Notes: generated from the sequence alone by a model not told the origin. 64,000 bases of DNA from Berberis thunbergii (GCA_003290165.1 QNQO01000535.1:619367-683366); one strand, 5' to 3'; counted from the stretch's first letter, positions 45,171 through 58,624 are shown. Translations and numbers: made by a program.

Positions 45171-46200
45171 TTCTTAATTGTCTAATTGATTCAGATTCTG
45201 ATTCTTCTTCTGAACCAGATTTCCAGATGAATAATCTTATTATTCCTCTGATTTCTTCTGATTCTTCTGAACAATCTTGTGATTGTATTCCAGGAGCATG
45301 TTTATGCCATCTCTCTGCAAACCAAAGATCAATATGTTATCTCAAAACAAGCAGTCTCAAATACTGTTAGATTTTGTTGATAAAATTGATGATCCTCAAA
45401 TGAAGACTGAATATCTTCAACACATAAAAAATTCAATTTCACAAACCAAACCTCCACCTGATGTGATCACTTCTTTTTATGATCACAGAGAAATCATTAA
45501 TAGATTTAATCAACAAAACATAATGCTTCTCCTGTTAATCTTTCTGACCTACAGCATGAAGTAAAAACACTTAAGAAAGAAGTTCATCAGTTAAAGCAAC
45601 ATCAAAATCTAACTGATCTTCAAATACAAATGTTACAAAGAAATCAATTTCCTGTTTTGACTGAAAAAGAAGAAGAAATAACTCCTGTTATCTCTTCACA
45701 ACAACCTTCTTCATCCAAACAGAAACAAGCAGATTTTCTCTGTAATCTAAATAAAAAATCGGTTACACCACATATGGTTACCATTCAAAATGGTATGTGG
45801 CTATAACCCTAAATATTACAACCAAACAAATATATCAGCCATTGCACTTATTGACTCAGGTGCTGATATGAATTGTATCCAAGAAGGAGTAGTTCCTACA
45901 CAGTACTTCCAACAAACTTCGCAAAGTCTGTATACTACAGATAATTCAAACTCCAAATTTCTTTAAATTAACCAATGCCCATATTTGCAAAAAGAACATT
46001 TGCATTAAGCAACATTTTCTTCTTGTTAAAATATGAACAAAAATGATATTAGGTACTCCTTTTATAATGCAATCTCACCTTTTTCAGTTGATAGAAAGGA
46101 ATTTCAACTACCATTCTTGGTACCAAACTTGAATTTCCATTCTTATTTTCTTCAACAGCTTATGAACTTAACCAAGTTACTAAGCAGAAGTTTCTGAACC
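45171..46200 (+). pseudogene. copy A aspartic protease region
   Basis: The retropepsin active-site triplet Asp-Ser-Gly is at 45853-45861, within ALIDSGADMNCIQ. Frame gaps lie on both sides. Upstream is a coiled, Gln/Lys-rich linker (45530-45730). The protease would process the polyprotein. Confidence 0.85.
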
Positions 46201-47270
46201 GTTTAATCTGTAAAACTCAGCAGTTAAACTTCTGAAACAAGAGATTGAATATAAAAGAGTTGCTGATCAAATCCAGGAACCTAAGCTTCATCACAAATCG
46301 TTCAGTATCAAAAGCATTTGCAAGATGAACTTTGTTCAAACCTCCAAATGCATTTTGGTATAGATCTCAGCATGTGGTTCAATTACCTTATGAACCAGGA
46401 TTTGATGAAAGGAAAATTCCCACTAAGGCTGCCCAATTCAGATGAATAGCGAACTTATGGAATTTTGTAACAAGAAATTAAATCTTTAAAAGAAAAACGA
46501 CTCATTCGTGATTCTAATCACCTTGGAGTTGTGCTGCTTTTATGTAAATAAAATGCAGAATTAGAACGAGGAATCCTCGTCTCGTTATAAATTATAAACC
46601 TCTAAATCAGGTTCTTCAATGGATTAGATATCCAATTCCTTCTCAGCGTGATCTTCTAAAAGATTACACAACGCCAGTGTCTTCTCTAAATTTGATTTGA
46701 AATCCGGATTCTGGCAGATTCAGGTTCACCCCAAGATAGGTATAAAACTGCTTTTAATGTTCCCTTTGGACATTATGAGTGGAATGTTATGCCCTTTGGT
46801 CTCAAAATGCTCCTAGTGAGTTCCAGAATATCATGAATGATATTCTTTCTCAATTCTCACAGTTCACCATTGTGTATATGATGATATACTGGTGTTCTCT
46901 GAAAGTGTTCCCAGCACTGGAAAACTTATATCAATTTTGAAAATTGTATTAAGAAGAATGGATTGGTTTTATCCCCAACCAAATTAATTTGTTTCAAACA
47001 AATGTTAGATTTTAGGTCATAAGATTTTCAATGGGATGATTACCCCAATTTCAAGATCAATTGAATTTGCTGCCAAATTTCCAGATGAAATCCGGGATAA
47101 AACCCAATTACAAAGATTTCTTGGATCTTTAAATTATGTTGCGGACTTTTACCAAGGCCTCCGTGTTTTAATTAAGCCTTTGTACAATCGCCTTAAGAAA
47201 ATCCAGGCCCATGGACTGAAGCCATACTTCCATAGTCCGCCAAGTCAAAAGCAAAGTCAAAAGTCTTCCG
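46201..47270 (+). pseudogene. copy A reverse transcriptase region
   Basis: RT motifs are spread over several frames, including a MPFG segment near 46790 and the catalytic YxDD region at about 46875-46895, which has lost one base here. 47036-47287 encodes the thumb segment (LQRFLGSLNYVADFY). Frame breaks prevent function as given. Confidence 0.85.
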
Positions 47271-47680
47271 TGTTTAGGTATTGCTGATCCCGATGCCTTC
47301 AAAATAGTAGAAACAGATGCATCCAATCATGGTATGGTGGTATTCTCAAACAGCGTCTACCTGTGTCTTCTACTATCCATTAGTCCGATACCATTCAGGT
47401 ATCTGGAATTCTACTCAAATGAATTATTCTACGGTCAAAAAAGAAGTTTTATCGATCGTATTATGCATCATGAAATTTCAAGATGATTTAATTAATCAAA
47501 AATTTTTATTACAAATTGATTGTCAATCTGCAAAAACATTTTAACTAAAGATGTTTTAAATTTGGTTTCCAAAATTTTCGAGATGGCAAGGTTTGATTTC
47601 TGCATTCGATTTTTGAAATCAAGATATATAAAGGGGAAAAGACAACTCACTGGCAGACTTCCTCTCCCGTGAAGGTTCTT
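47271..47680 (+). pseudogene. copy A RNase H region
   Basis: The first catalytic Asp lies in VETDASNHG-like sequence at about 47307-47335. Open piece 47317-47544 contains YHSGIWNSTQMNYSTVKKEV, the conserved Glu helix. RNase H removes the RNA template during replication. Confidence 0.85.
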
Positions 47681-47686
47681 GCAAAG

Positions 47687-48054
47687 ATGAGTTCTCTTCT
47701 AACTCATCTCCCAAACCCAATCCAAAGGCAAGTTATGCAAAGACGCCTCCTGCTTCTTTGCAGCCAGCCCCTCTTTCTTATGCCCTTCAATTAACCCAGA
47801 ATATTCAGCTCTTGATCAAGCTAAAGAGCTGTCATCTCTGGTAAAGTTTTACAAAGCCTAATCAGGCACCCCTTCAATATATCAACAAGAACCACATCTG
47901 GACTTGTTAGGTATTGTTGAACCCCATTCAGAGTCCTTCTCTCTGATCCTCATGCAATTGCCAGAAATCTGTACTCTCCAATCAACAATATGAAGAGACA
48001 GATGCCTTCAAACCAGAGAATTCTATGAATTTATTCTGGTAGATCTCTGTTATC
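47687..48054 (+). pseudogene. copy A ORF2, truncated
   Basis: Starts at ATG 47687-47689 after the RNase H end. It is cut at about 48054, where copy B sequence begins in the opposite direction; the last third present in copy C is missing. Confidence 0.75.
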
Positions 48055-48059
48055 CGCGA

Positions 48060-49303
48060 TGCTTTTGAAAAAGGAAATGATGCTTGTCGGACTGTCTTTT
48101 GTTTGTGGCGAAAGCGGATTTGGACACTTGTGGAGGTGGCAGATGCTGCCTTTGAAAGAATGATGGGTCCATCTACAATCTCGAGATGATGATGCCATAA
48201 CAGTCATCTTATTGAGGTCAACTGTTTGATCATCTCTTCGACTTCTTCTCAGCTTCATCAGAACATATCTGTGATAGAGTTTCAATGAGCTGGGCTTGGT
48301 TGGTTTGGTCTTGATCTTTTGTGAATCTGTGCTTCAACTGCTTATGTGGAGGATGATTCTGAAGGAGGACTGTTGGGATTGGAAATAGGTGTAGAAGAAA
48401 CTCTTTATGGAGAAGAAGCTGTTACCTCTTTGGTTACCTTAGAATGGTCAACCTTTGCACCATTTTACTTTGTAGCGTCGGCATAACCATGAAGGTTTTG
48501 ATTGGAAAGGCGCCTGGTGCATCAGGTTGGAACAAACATAATCCCAGCAAAATCCAGGCGAGATTGAAACGAATGAAGAACAGATGATAGACCTGTTGAT
48601 CAATAGGTTCAGAGCTGGTACTTGTCTTTGAAGATATCCATCCTCACAACAGGGGAAGGAAAATTCAATAACGGACCAAAAGAACTCCACCACTGATGTT
48701 GGAACCAGAAAGGGAGAACTTGGATGGAATTTTTGCAAACAGAAGAACCAGAGTGCCTGATTGATGAGGGCTTATAAGAAATGCTCTGGTCCAGCATCTA
48801 TAATCATAATAGCATAGTTTGAGAACATAGCTGTGAGAGCTTTTTGTGGAATCGAGGGTGTTGATTCCATTCTGCTTCAGTCAGAACTTTGAAAATCTGA
48901 CATTAGATAAGGTGATTCGAGTCTTGGTTCATCATAGTGATGAGTAACAGAGATCGAATCTGAATCTACAGATAAATTATAGAATTCCTGGTTTTGAAGG
49001 CATCTGTTCTTCATATTGTTGATCTGGAGAGTAAGATTTCTGCAATTGCATGAGGATCAGAGAGAAGGACTCTGAATTGGGTTCAACAATACCTAACAAG
49101 TCCAGATTGGTTGTTGATATATTGAAGGGTCTGATTAGGCTTGTAAAACTTACCAGAGATGACAGCTCTTTAGCTTGATCAAGAGCTGAATATTTCTGGG
49201 TTAATTGAAGGGCTAAGAAGAGGGCTGGCTGCAAAGAAGCAGAAGCGTCTTTGCATAACTTGCCTTTGATTTGGGTTTGGGAGATGAGTTAGAAGAAACT
49301 CAT
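48060..49303 (-). pseudogene. copy B ORF2, frameshifted
   Basis: Runs from ATG 49303 (minus) to about 48060 with many one-base gaps relative to copy C. Open pieces include 49234-48977 and 48738-48448. Function unknown, see copy C. Confidence 0.8.
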
Positions 49304-49329
49304 CTTTGCAAGACTCACGGGAGAGGAAG

Positions 49330-49740
49330 TCTGCCAGTGAGTTGTCTTTCCCTTTATATATTTGATTTCAATCGAATGCAGAAATCAAACCTGCCATCTG
49401 GCGAAAATCTTTTGGAAACCAAATTTAAAACATCTTTAGTTAAAATGTCTTTTGCAGATTGACATCAATTTGTAATAAAAATTTTGATTAATTAAATCAT
49501 CTTGAAATTCATGATGCATAATACGATCGATAAAACTTCTTTTTTGACCGTAGAATAATTCATTTGAGTAGATTCCAGATACCTGAATGGTATCGGACTA
49601 ATTGGATAGTAGAAGACACAGGTAGACGCTGTTTGAGAATACCACCATACCCATATTGGATGCATCTGTTTCTACTATTTTGAAGGCATCGGATCAGCAA
49701 TACCTAAACACGGAAGACTTTTGACTTTGCTTTTGACTTG
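49330..49740 (-). pseudogene. copy B RNase H region
   Basis: Same order and sequence as 57180-57640 in copy C, with small gaps; the catalytic Asp segment is near 49660-49680. Confidence 0.8.
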
Positions 49741-49759
49741 GCGGACTATGGAAGTATGG

Positions 49760-50780
49760 CTTCAGTCCATGGGCCTGGATTTTTCTTAAGGCGATTGTAC
49801 AAAGGCTAATTAAAACACGGAGCCTTGGTAAAAGTCCGCAACATAATTTAAGATCCAAGAATCTTGTAATTGGTTTATCCCGGATTTCATCTGGAAATTG
49901 CAGCAAATCAATTGATCTTGAAATGGGTAATCTCCCATTGAAATCTTATGACTAAAAATCTAACATTTGTTTGAAACAAATTAATTTTGGTTGGGGATAA
50001 AACCAATCCATTCTCTTAATACAATTTTCAAATTGATATAGTGTTTCCAGTGCTGGGGAACACTTCAGAGAACACCAGTATATCATCGATATACACAATG
50101 GTGAACTGTGAGAATTGAGAAAGAATATCATTCATGATTTCTGGAACTCACTAGGAGCATTTTGAGACCAAAGGGCATAACATTCCACTCATAATGTCCA
50201 AAGGAACATTAAAGCAGTTTTATACCTATCTTTGGGTGAACCTGAATCTGCCAGAATCCGGATTCAAATCAAATTTAGAGAAGACACTGGGTTGTAATCT
50301 TTTAGAAGATCACGCTGAAAGGAATTGGATATCTAATCCATGAAGAACCTGATTTGAGGTTTATAATTTATAACGAGACGAGGACTTCCTCGTTCTAATT
50401 CTGCATTTTATTTACATAAAAAGCAGCACACTCCAAGGTGATTTAGAATCACGAATGAGTCGTTTTTCTTTTAAAGATTTAATTTCTTGTTTACAAAATT
50501 CCATAAGTTCGCTATTCATCTGAATTGGGCGAGCCTTAGTGGGAATTTTCCTTTCATCAATCCTGGTTCATAAGGTAATTGAACCACATGCTGAATCTAT
50601 ACCAAAATTGCATTTGGGAGGTTTGAACAAAGTTCATCTTGCAAATGCTTTTGATACTGACGATTTGTGATTGAAGCTTAGGTTCCTGGATATTCGATCA
50701 GCAACTCTTTATATTCAATCTCTTGTTCAGAAAGTTTAACTGCTGAGTTTTACAGATAAACGGTTCAGAAACTTCTGCTT
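49760..50780 (-). pseudogene. copy B reverse transcriptase region
   Basis: YIDD catalytic box at 50078-50096 on the minus strand. Thumb remnant in 49906-49694. Several frame breaks. Confidence 0.85.
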
Positions 50781-50789
50781 ATAACTTGG

Positions 50790-51260
50790 TTAAGTTCATA
50801 AGCTGTTGAAGAAAATAAGAATGGAAATTCAAGTTTGGTACCCAAGAATGGTAATGAATTCCTTTTCTATCAACTGAAAAAAGGTGAGATTGCATTGATA
50901 AAGGAGTACCCTAATATCATTTTTTGTTCCATATTTTTAAACAAGAAGAAAATGTTGCTTAATGCAAATGTTCTTTTGCAAATATGGGGCAATTGGTTAA
51001 TTTAAAAGAAATTTGGAGTTTGAATTATCTGTAGTATACAGACTTGCGAAGTTTGTTGGAAGTACTGTGTAGGAACTACTCCTTCTTGGATACAATTCAT
51101 ATCAGCACCTGAGTCAATAAGTGCAATGGCTGATATATTTGTTTGGTTGTAAATATTTAGGGTTATAGCCACATACCATTTTTGAATGGTAACCATATGT
51201 GGTGTAACCGATTTTTTATTTAGATTACAGAGAAAATCTGCTTGTTTCTGTTTGGATGAA
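50790..51260 (-). pseudogene. copy B aspartic protease region
   Basis: Open piece 51196-51002 with Asp-Ser-Gly at 51115-51107 (ALIDSGADMNCIQ). Confidence 0.88.
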
Positions 51261-51759
51261 GAAGTTGTTGTGAAGAGATAACAGGAGTTATTTCTTCTTC
51301 TTTTCAGTCAAAACAGGAAATTGATTTTCTTGTAACATTTGTATTGAAGATCAGTTAGATTTGATGTTGCTTTAACTGATGAACTTCTTTCTAAGTGTTT
51401 TTACTTCATGCTGTAGGTCAGAAAGATTAACAGGAGAAGCATTATGTTTGTTTGATTAAATCTATTAATGATTTCTCTGTGATCATAAAAAGAAGTGATC
51501 ACATCAGGTGGAGGTTTGGTTTGTGAATTGAATTTTTTATGTGTTGAAGATATTCAGTCTTCATTTTGAGGATCATCAATTTATCAACAAAATCTAACAG
51601 TATTTGAGACTGCTTGTTTTGAGATAACATATTGATCTTTGGTTTTGCAGAGAGATGCATAAACATGCTCCTGGAATACAATCACAAGATTGTTCAGAAG
51701 AATCAGAAGAATCAGAGGAATAATTAAGATTATTCATCTGAAATCTGGTTCAGAAGAAG

Positions 51760-53130
51760 AATCAGAATCTGAATCAATTAGACAATTAAAAACATATTTT
51801 TATGTTTTGGGAAGATCAAGGGCTTGGACCTTTGGCCGTTCTGCACTGTTTTGCATAATGGCCTGGCTGTCCACACTTAAAGCAGACAGGCTTTGAAGTG
51901 GATCCTTTCTTAAAGGCTTGGACTTATGTGTCCCATGTTTCTTGGGCTGCTAAGATACTGTTCAAGTGGTTTAGCAGGCTTTGGGCCAAAAGGCTTTTTC
52001 TTTTTAAATTGTCGGGCCGGGTTGGACCGATATTTTTTTGGATGTCCAATGGTTTTTGAGTTTAAATGGGCTGGATAATGAAAATCATCAAACCCATATT
52101 GTTGACAAAAATCACCTAATTCTTTAGGTCCAGTAATATGTTGTTTTCTTAATTGTTCTTTAATTTTAAATCATTACAAATTTGAAGGGCACATTTATTA
52201 ATAAATGCAATTAAATCGCCAAATGTTAACAGCTCGTACTGGATATCACCTCCATGCTGTTCTTGGAGTCTAGTACGAACGTTTCACAAAGATCTCAGGA
52301 GACCTGAGATAAATTTTCGTTTCCAGAAAGGATTTGCTGCATCTGTCTGAAGCATGACTCTTTCATGAAGATATCTTTGTAATATCTAAAATGGCTAAGA
52401 GTTGGACACTTATGAACATGAGCAAATCTTTGGCTTTACCTTGGTATTCATTAGGATTTCCTAAGAAATGTCTAAGAATACTTTGGATTAAGTAGCACAC
52501 TGTCAGGAACGAAAGTTTCTTGACCAAGGTCATTTCAATTTTAATTGGGTTCCATCTGGACCAATTTTCCTGGCAAATAAGATTTCAGTTTTTTCAGAAG
52601 AAGTGAGATAATTATCCCACCATCCTTTGATTAAGCCGGAAAATCCTTGAATAATGATGGATGCAATGGTATGATCATCTTTGCCTTCTGCCCTATGGGT
52701 AGAAGCCATCATCACCATTTCTTGAGTTAATTCAAGAATTGCATCTTCACTAACGCCATCAATATTCCAAATATATAATTCTTTTGTTGAAAAAGAACCA
52801 AAAGTCTGAAGATTGCGTTCTTCAAACTGCATATCTGGAATGAAGGTCTAGGATAAAAATTCCTAGATATTGGCATTGGATTTTTCCATTTTGGATGTTT
52901 TGATGCTTTTTAGCATGTCTAATTGGGTTTGCCTGATATGGAATGTAATTTAAACGATCCAATTCAGACATAGGATCAAAATCAGCACTAATGTCTGAAT
53001 CACAATCCGTCATGGCTGGATGAGACAGAGTATAATACTTAATCTGAATCAAGCTTTGAGCATCTAATTTTAGCATCAATTTCTTTTAATAAATTTGTTT
53101 TAGAAGAAAAGGTGTTAGCCGCCAAGTTCA
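51760..53130 (-). pseudogene. copy B coat protein region with zinc knuckle
   Basis: Open pieces 53079-52822 and 52832-52530 belong to the capsid region. The zinc knuckle is at 51884-51843. Frameshifted in several places. Confidence 0.82.
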
Positions 53131-53399
53131 GGAATTTTGAAAATAAACTTTCTGTTTCTTTTCTTCCTGTTCTTTTGAAAACTTTTTCTTCTAATTTTCT
53201 CTTTTTTAGTTCAGTTGTGTGACGAGTTGGTCTTGAACCAATTTTTCACCCAAGTTCAAGATAAAAGTAACTTTGTATAATTATTCTGATTAATCAGAGT
53301 ATTAACATAATCTTCTGTTGGATGAGAAAAGGGTGAAGCAATGTATTGCTTATCCGAAACTTTGAATTGAAGATCTACCATAGGAGGTTAGAACTGATC

Positions 53400-54772
53400 T
53401 AACAGTTTTCTTTGCGGTGATTAGTCCAGACTTTAGGAGTGACATTTAAACATGAATTTGAGAATATAATATTATAATACCAGTCCAAGAAAGGTATATT
53501 TTCTTTAAGTTCCTCACAACATGTATAAAAGGGTTTATTTAGTTCTTTGCGCTTCAGACTCAGTAGTGCTGAGCAATACAACTTTTCTCTACGATCATTC
53601 ATTTTTTGGAGATTAAAAACTCTCTTTTAATCTTTCTTTTAATCTAATTTGAAAATATTTTGATAAAGCTTGAACCCTAGGAATTACTTGAATTCCATTT
53701 CAGATTAGCTAAGGGGATTGATATTGTTCCTCGGAAGTTTCAGAAATTTCATCCTGATTATAAACTGGGTGAGGAATTTGAGGATAATTAGGGGTTATTC
53801 CTAATATTCCTTTAATGAAGGTGAGAATCACTTCAGGAGTTGAGGTGTCTTGAAGGATCCGAGTGGGAGCAGGTTCTGAATGAAGATTCAGGATTCTCTT
53901 CCAGGAAATCAAACTTAGAAGGGTCAAAAGTGGTCGCTTCTGACATCATTTGAATTCTTAGCATAGTTCAAACAGATCCATCTGGGGAAAAGAAAGGATT
54001 CTGTCTGATCTCACTTGGAGGAAGTTTCTGTGGGTTAGAAAACTCCTTCAATGATCCATGATTCAGGAAGGGTAACCTGATCCCATTTATTGTTCTAGGG
54101 ACAATAACATTAGTCTTTGGTCATTGACCTCAAAAAGTGTAGTATGTCCTCTATCATCAATTTGAATAGCACGAGGCTTTAATTGAGTTTCATGCTTTAT
54201 ATGTGATTTTATAGATCAAAGCAAATGGTTCAGAACCTTCAGCCATATCAAAGCCTGAGTCTGAATGTTGAGATGAGTGTCTCGAGAATGTGTGGATCAC
54301 AGAGAGACACAGAGAAGTCAGGTAACAGTTGAAATAAACTGGACCCATTGAAAGTGAAGATTCTGCAATTCCAAGCAGAGAATCACTAAATTTGTTATGT
54401 CTACAGTCGCGAAGAGCAACTAAAGCACAGGTGTCGAGTCCTAACCTAGTTAAAGGTTTTAGGGCTATTTAATTAATCCAAGTGGAGATATTTGTATTTT
54501 TCTTTTATCAAAGATTGGATTGTTTGATAATTGAGCAATTGTTTTGAATCTAAGGATTTATTTATCGTACTGTTTGTTCAACAATACTGATTAAATCCTC
54601 AGTTTTTTGAGAAAATAAAGATTTAGTAATCTCATAAATCTCTTTTTGCGGAATTACTGGTAAAGACCAGTTTTGTAAATCTTGTTCAACTTCAGAAATT
54701 TCTACCTTCCATTTTGGTTGGTAACTGTTGACCTAGAACAAGAATTCTGGTAAATTTTGAAAACAAAGACAT
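53400..54772 (-). pseudogene. copy B movement protein region
   Basis: ATG at 54772. The 30K-type core is around 54450-54290, broken by one-base gaps. Downstream piece 53927-53709 is part of the same region. Confidence 0.82.
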
Positions 54773-54998
54773 CTTTTCAGATTGCTTAGGATTGGAGGAC
54801 ACTGTACTCGGACCACCTACAGCTGGAACATCCAAAGTGGGACCACCTAACTAGATCACATTCTGCGCACACTATGGCGACTTACACTGGATCTGGTTCC
54901 TAACGGCTGACCAATCACTTATATGACTTACCAACGCTATCAACGGTCTGACAAACAGTCCTTGAGCTCACAACCTACCCGGGGCACAAAAGAAAAAG

Positions 54999-55015
54999 GC
55001 TGGCTCTGATACCAA
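54999..55015 (-). promoter_or_regulatory. copy B primer-binding site
   Basis: Minus strand reads TGGTATCAGAGCCAGCC, complementary to the 3' end of initiator-Met tRNA. It marks the start of minus-strand DNA synthesis and serves as the unit boundary here. Confidence 0.93.
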
Positions 55016-55760
55016 TTTCTACCAAGACCTATAGTTTCTGTTTACAGGTTACAACCTTTCACAGAAGAGATAGAATAAATGGAAGAACAAAGAAGATGAT
55101 AACTATACACAAAAATAGAATAGGAAGAGAGATGACAACCAATAGAATAATGGAGAAAAGAAGAATAGAATAACATTAAATAGCATAAACATGCAAGAAA
55201 ATAAAAATAACATCCATTATGGAATTTTGAATTTGAAAGTCAGAGTGGAAGAACTCTACTTTGTATTGTCCAAGAGAACCCTCGATTCACTTCTTAGGGT
55301 GACTTTGATAGTTCAACCAAGTCCAATACTTTCTTTAAGTAGAGATTTTGTATAAGAGAAGAAATCAGAGAGATGTATATAAGAAAGATGCTTATATAAT
55401 GATAAGAAAATATTGAAAGTAAGTACAGAGGGAATTTAGAAACTTACAGGTGGAATATACAGAAAGGAGATGGAGAGGAAAGTTTACAGATCGTAGATAG
55501 CTAAGGTTTACAGAGTAGGTTTTGGGGTTCTAATTCGAGCTGCCTTGCTCTGGAAGAGCTTACAATTATTTATAGATAAAGAGAGATAAGAAGGGATGAG
55601 GAGATAAGATTCCTCTTTGAGTGGAGGATGAGCTGGAGGCTTATCCTTTGTGTTGTGTTGTCTTGTTGCATTGATTGGGGGTGAACTGTAGACACATGCT
55701 TGTCACTGTACACCCTTTTGACTGTCGGCTGGTACTGTTGAAGATGCTTCAACTGTAGCT
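55016..55760 (-). promoter_or_regulatory. viral intergenic region and promoter between copies C and B
   Basis: Lies after copy C ORF2 and before copy B primer site, so it is the viral large intergenic region. A TATAAATA box is at 55574-55567 (minus). A second TATATAAG-like string near 55400 is less likely. By family rule the genomic transcript would start about 30 bases after the first box, and the leader would reach the primer site. No long ORF. Confidence 0.75.
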
Positions 55761-55764
55761 ACCT

Positions 55765-57118
55765 TATTGAATTGACTGTAGCTTCACGCGGATGCTTTTG
55801 AAAAAGGAAATGATGCTTGTCGGACTGTCTTTTGACTGTGGCCGAAAGCGGATTTGGACACTTGTGGAGGTGGCAGATGCTGCCTTTGAAAGAATGGACG
55901 TGGGTCCATCTACAAATCTCGAGGATCGATGATGCCATAACAGTCATCTTCATTGAGGTCAACTGTTTGATCATCTTCTTCGACTTCTTCCTCAGCTTCA
56001 TCAGAACATATCTGTGATAGAGTTTCAATGAGCTGGGCTCTGGTTGGTTTGGTCTTGATCTTTTGTAGAATCTGCTGCTTCAAACTGCTTGATGTTGGAG
56101 GATGATTCTGAAGGAGGACCTGTTGGGATTGGAAACATATGGTGTAGAAGACACCTCTTTTTTGGAGAAGAAGGCTGTTACACCTTCTTTGGTTACCTTA
56201 GAATGGTCAAACCTTTGCCACCCATTTTACTTTGTAGCGTCGGCATAACCATGAAGGTTTTGATTTGGAAAGGGCGCCTGGTGCATCAGGATTGGAACAA
56301 ACATAATCCCAGCAAAGAATCCAGGCGAGATTGAAACGAATGAAGAACCAGATGGATAAAACCTGTTGATCAATAGGTTCAGGAGGCTGGTACTTGTCTT
56401 TGAAGATATTCCATCCTTCACGAACAGGGGAAGGAAGATCTCAATAACGGGACCAAAAGAACTCCACCACTGATGTTGGAACCAGAAAGGGAGAACTTTG
56501 GCATGGGAATTTTTGCAAAACAGGAAGAACCAAGAGTGGCCTGATTGATGAGGGCTTATAAGAAATGCTCTGGTCCAAGCATTCCTTATAATCATAATAG
56601 CTATAGGTTTGAGGAACATAGCTCTGTGAGAGCTTTTTGTGGAATCGAGGGTGTTGATTCCATTCTGCTTCAGTCAGAACTTTGAAAATCTGACATTTAG
56701 AGAAGGTGATTCGAGTCTTGGTTTCATCATAGTGATGAGTAACAGAGATCGAATCTGAATCTACCAGAATAAATTCATAGAATTCTCTGGTTTTGAAGGC
56801 ATCTGTCTCTTCATATTGTTGATCTGGAGAGTACAGATTTCTGGCAATTGCATGAGGATCAGAGAGAAGGACTCTGAATTGGGGTTCAACAATACCTAAC
56901 AAGTCCAGATTGGTCTTGTTGATATATTGAAGGGGTGCCTGATTAGGCTTTGTAAAACTTACCAGAGATGACAGCTCTTTAGCTTGATCAAGAGCTGAAT
57001 ATTTCTGGGTTAATTGAAGGGCATAAGAAAGAGGGGCTGGCTGCAAAGAAGCAGAAGGCGTCTTTGCATAACTTGCCTTTGATTTGGGTTTGGGAGATGA
57101 GTTAGAAGAAGAACTCAT
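55765..57118 (-). pseudogene. copy C ORF2, protein of unknown function
   Basis: ATG at 57118 overlaps the stop of the RNase H frame as ATGA. The frame stays open for 225 codons to 56441 and, after a shift, continues in pieces 56619-56227 and 56028-55759. The N-terminus is Ser/Lys/Pro-rich; later parts contain YSALDQAKELSSLVSF and a Tyr/Asp-rich stretch. I recognise no domain. Several caulimovirids, including florendoviruses, carry an additional ORF after the polymerase with no assigned function, which this may be. The largest open version of the four copies is here. Confidence 0.75.
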
Positions 57119-57179
57119 CTTTGCAAGAACTCACGGGAGAGGAAGTCTGCCAGTGAGTTGTCTTTTCCCTTTATATATT

Positions 57180-57640
57180 TGATTTCAAAATCGAATGCAG
57201 AAATCAACCTTGCCATCTGGCGAAAATCTGTTTGGAAACCAAATTAAAACATCTTTAGTTAAAATGTCTTTTGCAGATTGACAATCAATTTGTAATAAAA
57301 ATTTTGATTAATTAAATCATCTTGAAATTTCATGATGCATAATACGATCGATAAAACTTCTTTTTTGACCGTAGAATAATTCATTTGAGTAGAATTCCAG
57401 ATACCTGAATGGTATCGGACTAATTGGATAGTAGAAGACACAGGTAGACGCTGTTTGAGAATACCACCATACCCATGATTGGATGCATCTGTTTCTACTA
57501 TTTTGAAGGCATCGGGATCAGCAATACCTAAACACGGAAGACTTTTGACTTTGCTTTTGACTTGGCGGACTATGGAAGTATGGGCTTCAGTCCATGGGCC
57601 TGGATTTTTCTTAAGGCGATTGTACAAAGGCTTAATTAAA
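57180..57640 (-). pseudogene. copy C RNase H region
   Basis: Open piece 57627-57259 contains the first catalytic Asp in VETDASNHGYGGIL and the Glu helix in NYSTVKKEVLSIV. A break near 57260 precedes the C-terminal segment DNSLADFLSRE, which runs to the TGA overlapping ORF2. Confidence 0.9.
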
Positions 57641-57659
57641 ACACGGAGGCCTTGGTAAA

Positions 57660-58600
57660 AGTCCGCAACATAATTTAAAGATCCAAGAAATCTTTGTAAT
57701 GGGTTTTATCCCGGATTTCATCTGGAAATTTGGCAGCAAATTCAATTGATCTTGAAATTGGGGTAATCATCCCATTGAAAATCTTATGACCTAAAAATCT
57801 AACATTTGTTTGAAACAAATTAATTTTGGTTGGGGATAAAACCAATCCATTCTTCTTAATACAATTTTCAAATTGATATAAGTGTTTCCAGTGCTGGGGA
57901 ACACTTCAGAGAACACCAGTATATCATCGATATACACAATGGTGAACTGTGAGAATTGAGAAAGAATATCATTCATGATATTCTGGAACTCACTAGGAGC
58001 ATTTTTGAGACCAAAGGGCATAACATTCCACTCATAATGTCCAAAGGGAACATTAAAAGCAGTTTTATACCTATCTTGGGGTGAACCTGAATCTGCCAGA
58101 ATCCGGATTTCAAATCAAATTTAGAGAAGACACTGGCGTTGTGTAATCTTTTAGAAGATCACGCTGAGAAGGAATTGGATATCTAATCCATTGAAGAACC
58201 TGATTTAGAGGTTTATAATTTATAACGAGACGAGGACTTCCTCGTTCTAATTCTGCATTTTTATTTACATAAAAAAGCAGCACAACTCCAAGGTGATTTA
58301 GAATCACGAATGAGTCGTTTTTCTTTTAAAGATTTAATTTTCTTGTTTACAAAATTCCATAAGTTTCGCTATTCATCTGAATTGGGCGAGCCTTAGTGGG
58401 AACTTTCCTTTCATCAAATCCTGGTTCATAAGGTAATTGAACCACATGCTGAGATCTATACCAAAATGCATTTGGGAGGTTTGAACAAAGTTCATCTTGC
58501 AAATGCTTTTGATACTGAACGATTTGTGATTGAAGCTTAGGTTCCTGGATTTGATCAGCAACTCTTTTATATTCAATCTCTTGTTTCAGAAAGTTTAACT
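57660..58600 (-). pseudogene. copy C reverse transcriptase region
   Basis: Pieces 58576-58373, 58307-58110 (RLVINYKPLNQVL) and 58021-57791 (MPFGLKNAPSEFQNIMND and FTIVYIDDILVFS, catalytic YIDD at 57936-57921). The gaps between them are frame breaks. Gene order agrees with all Caulimoviridae. Confidence 0.93.
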
Positions 58601-58624
58601 GCTGAGTTTTACAGATTAAACGGT

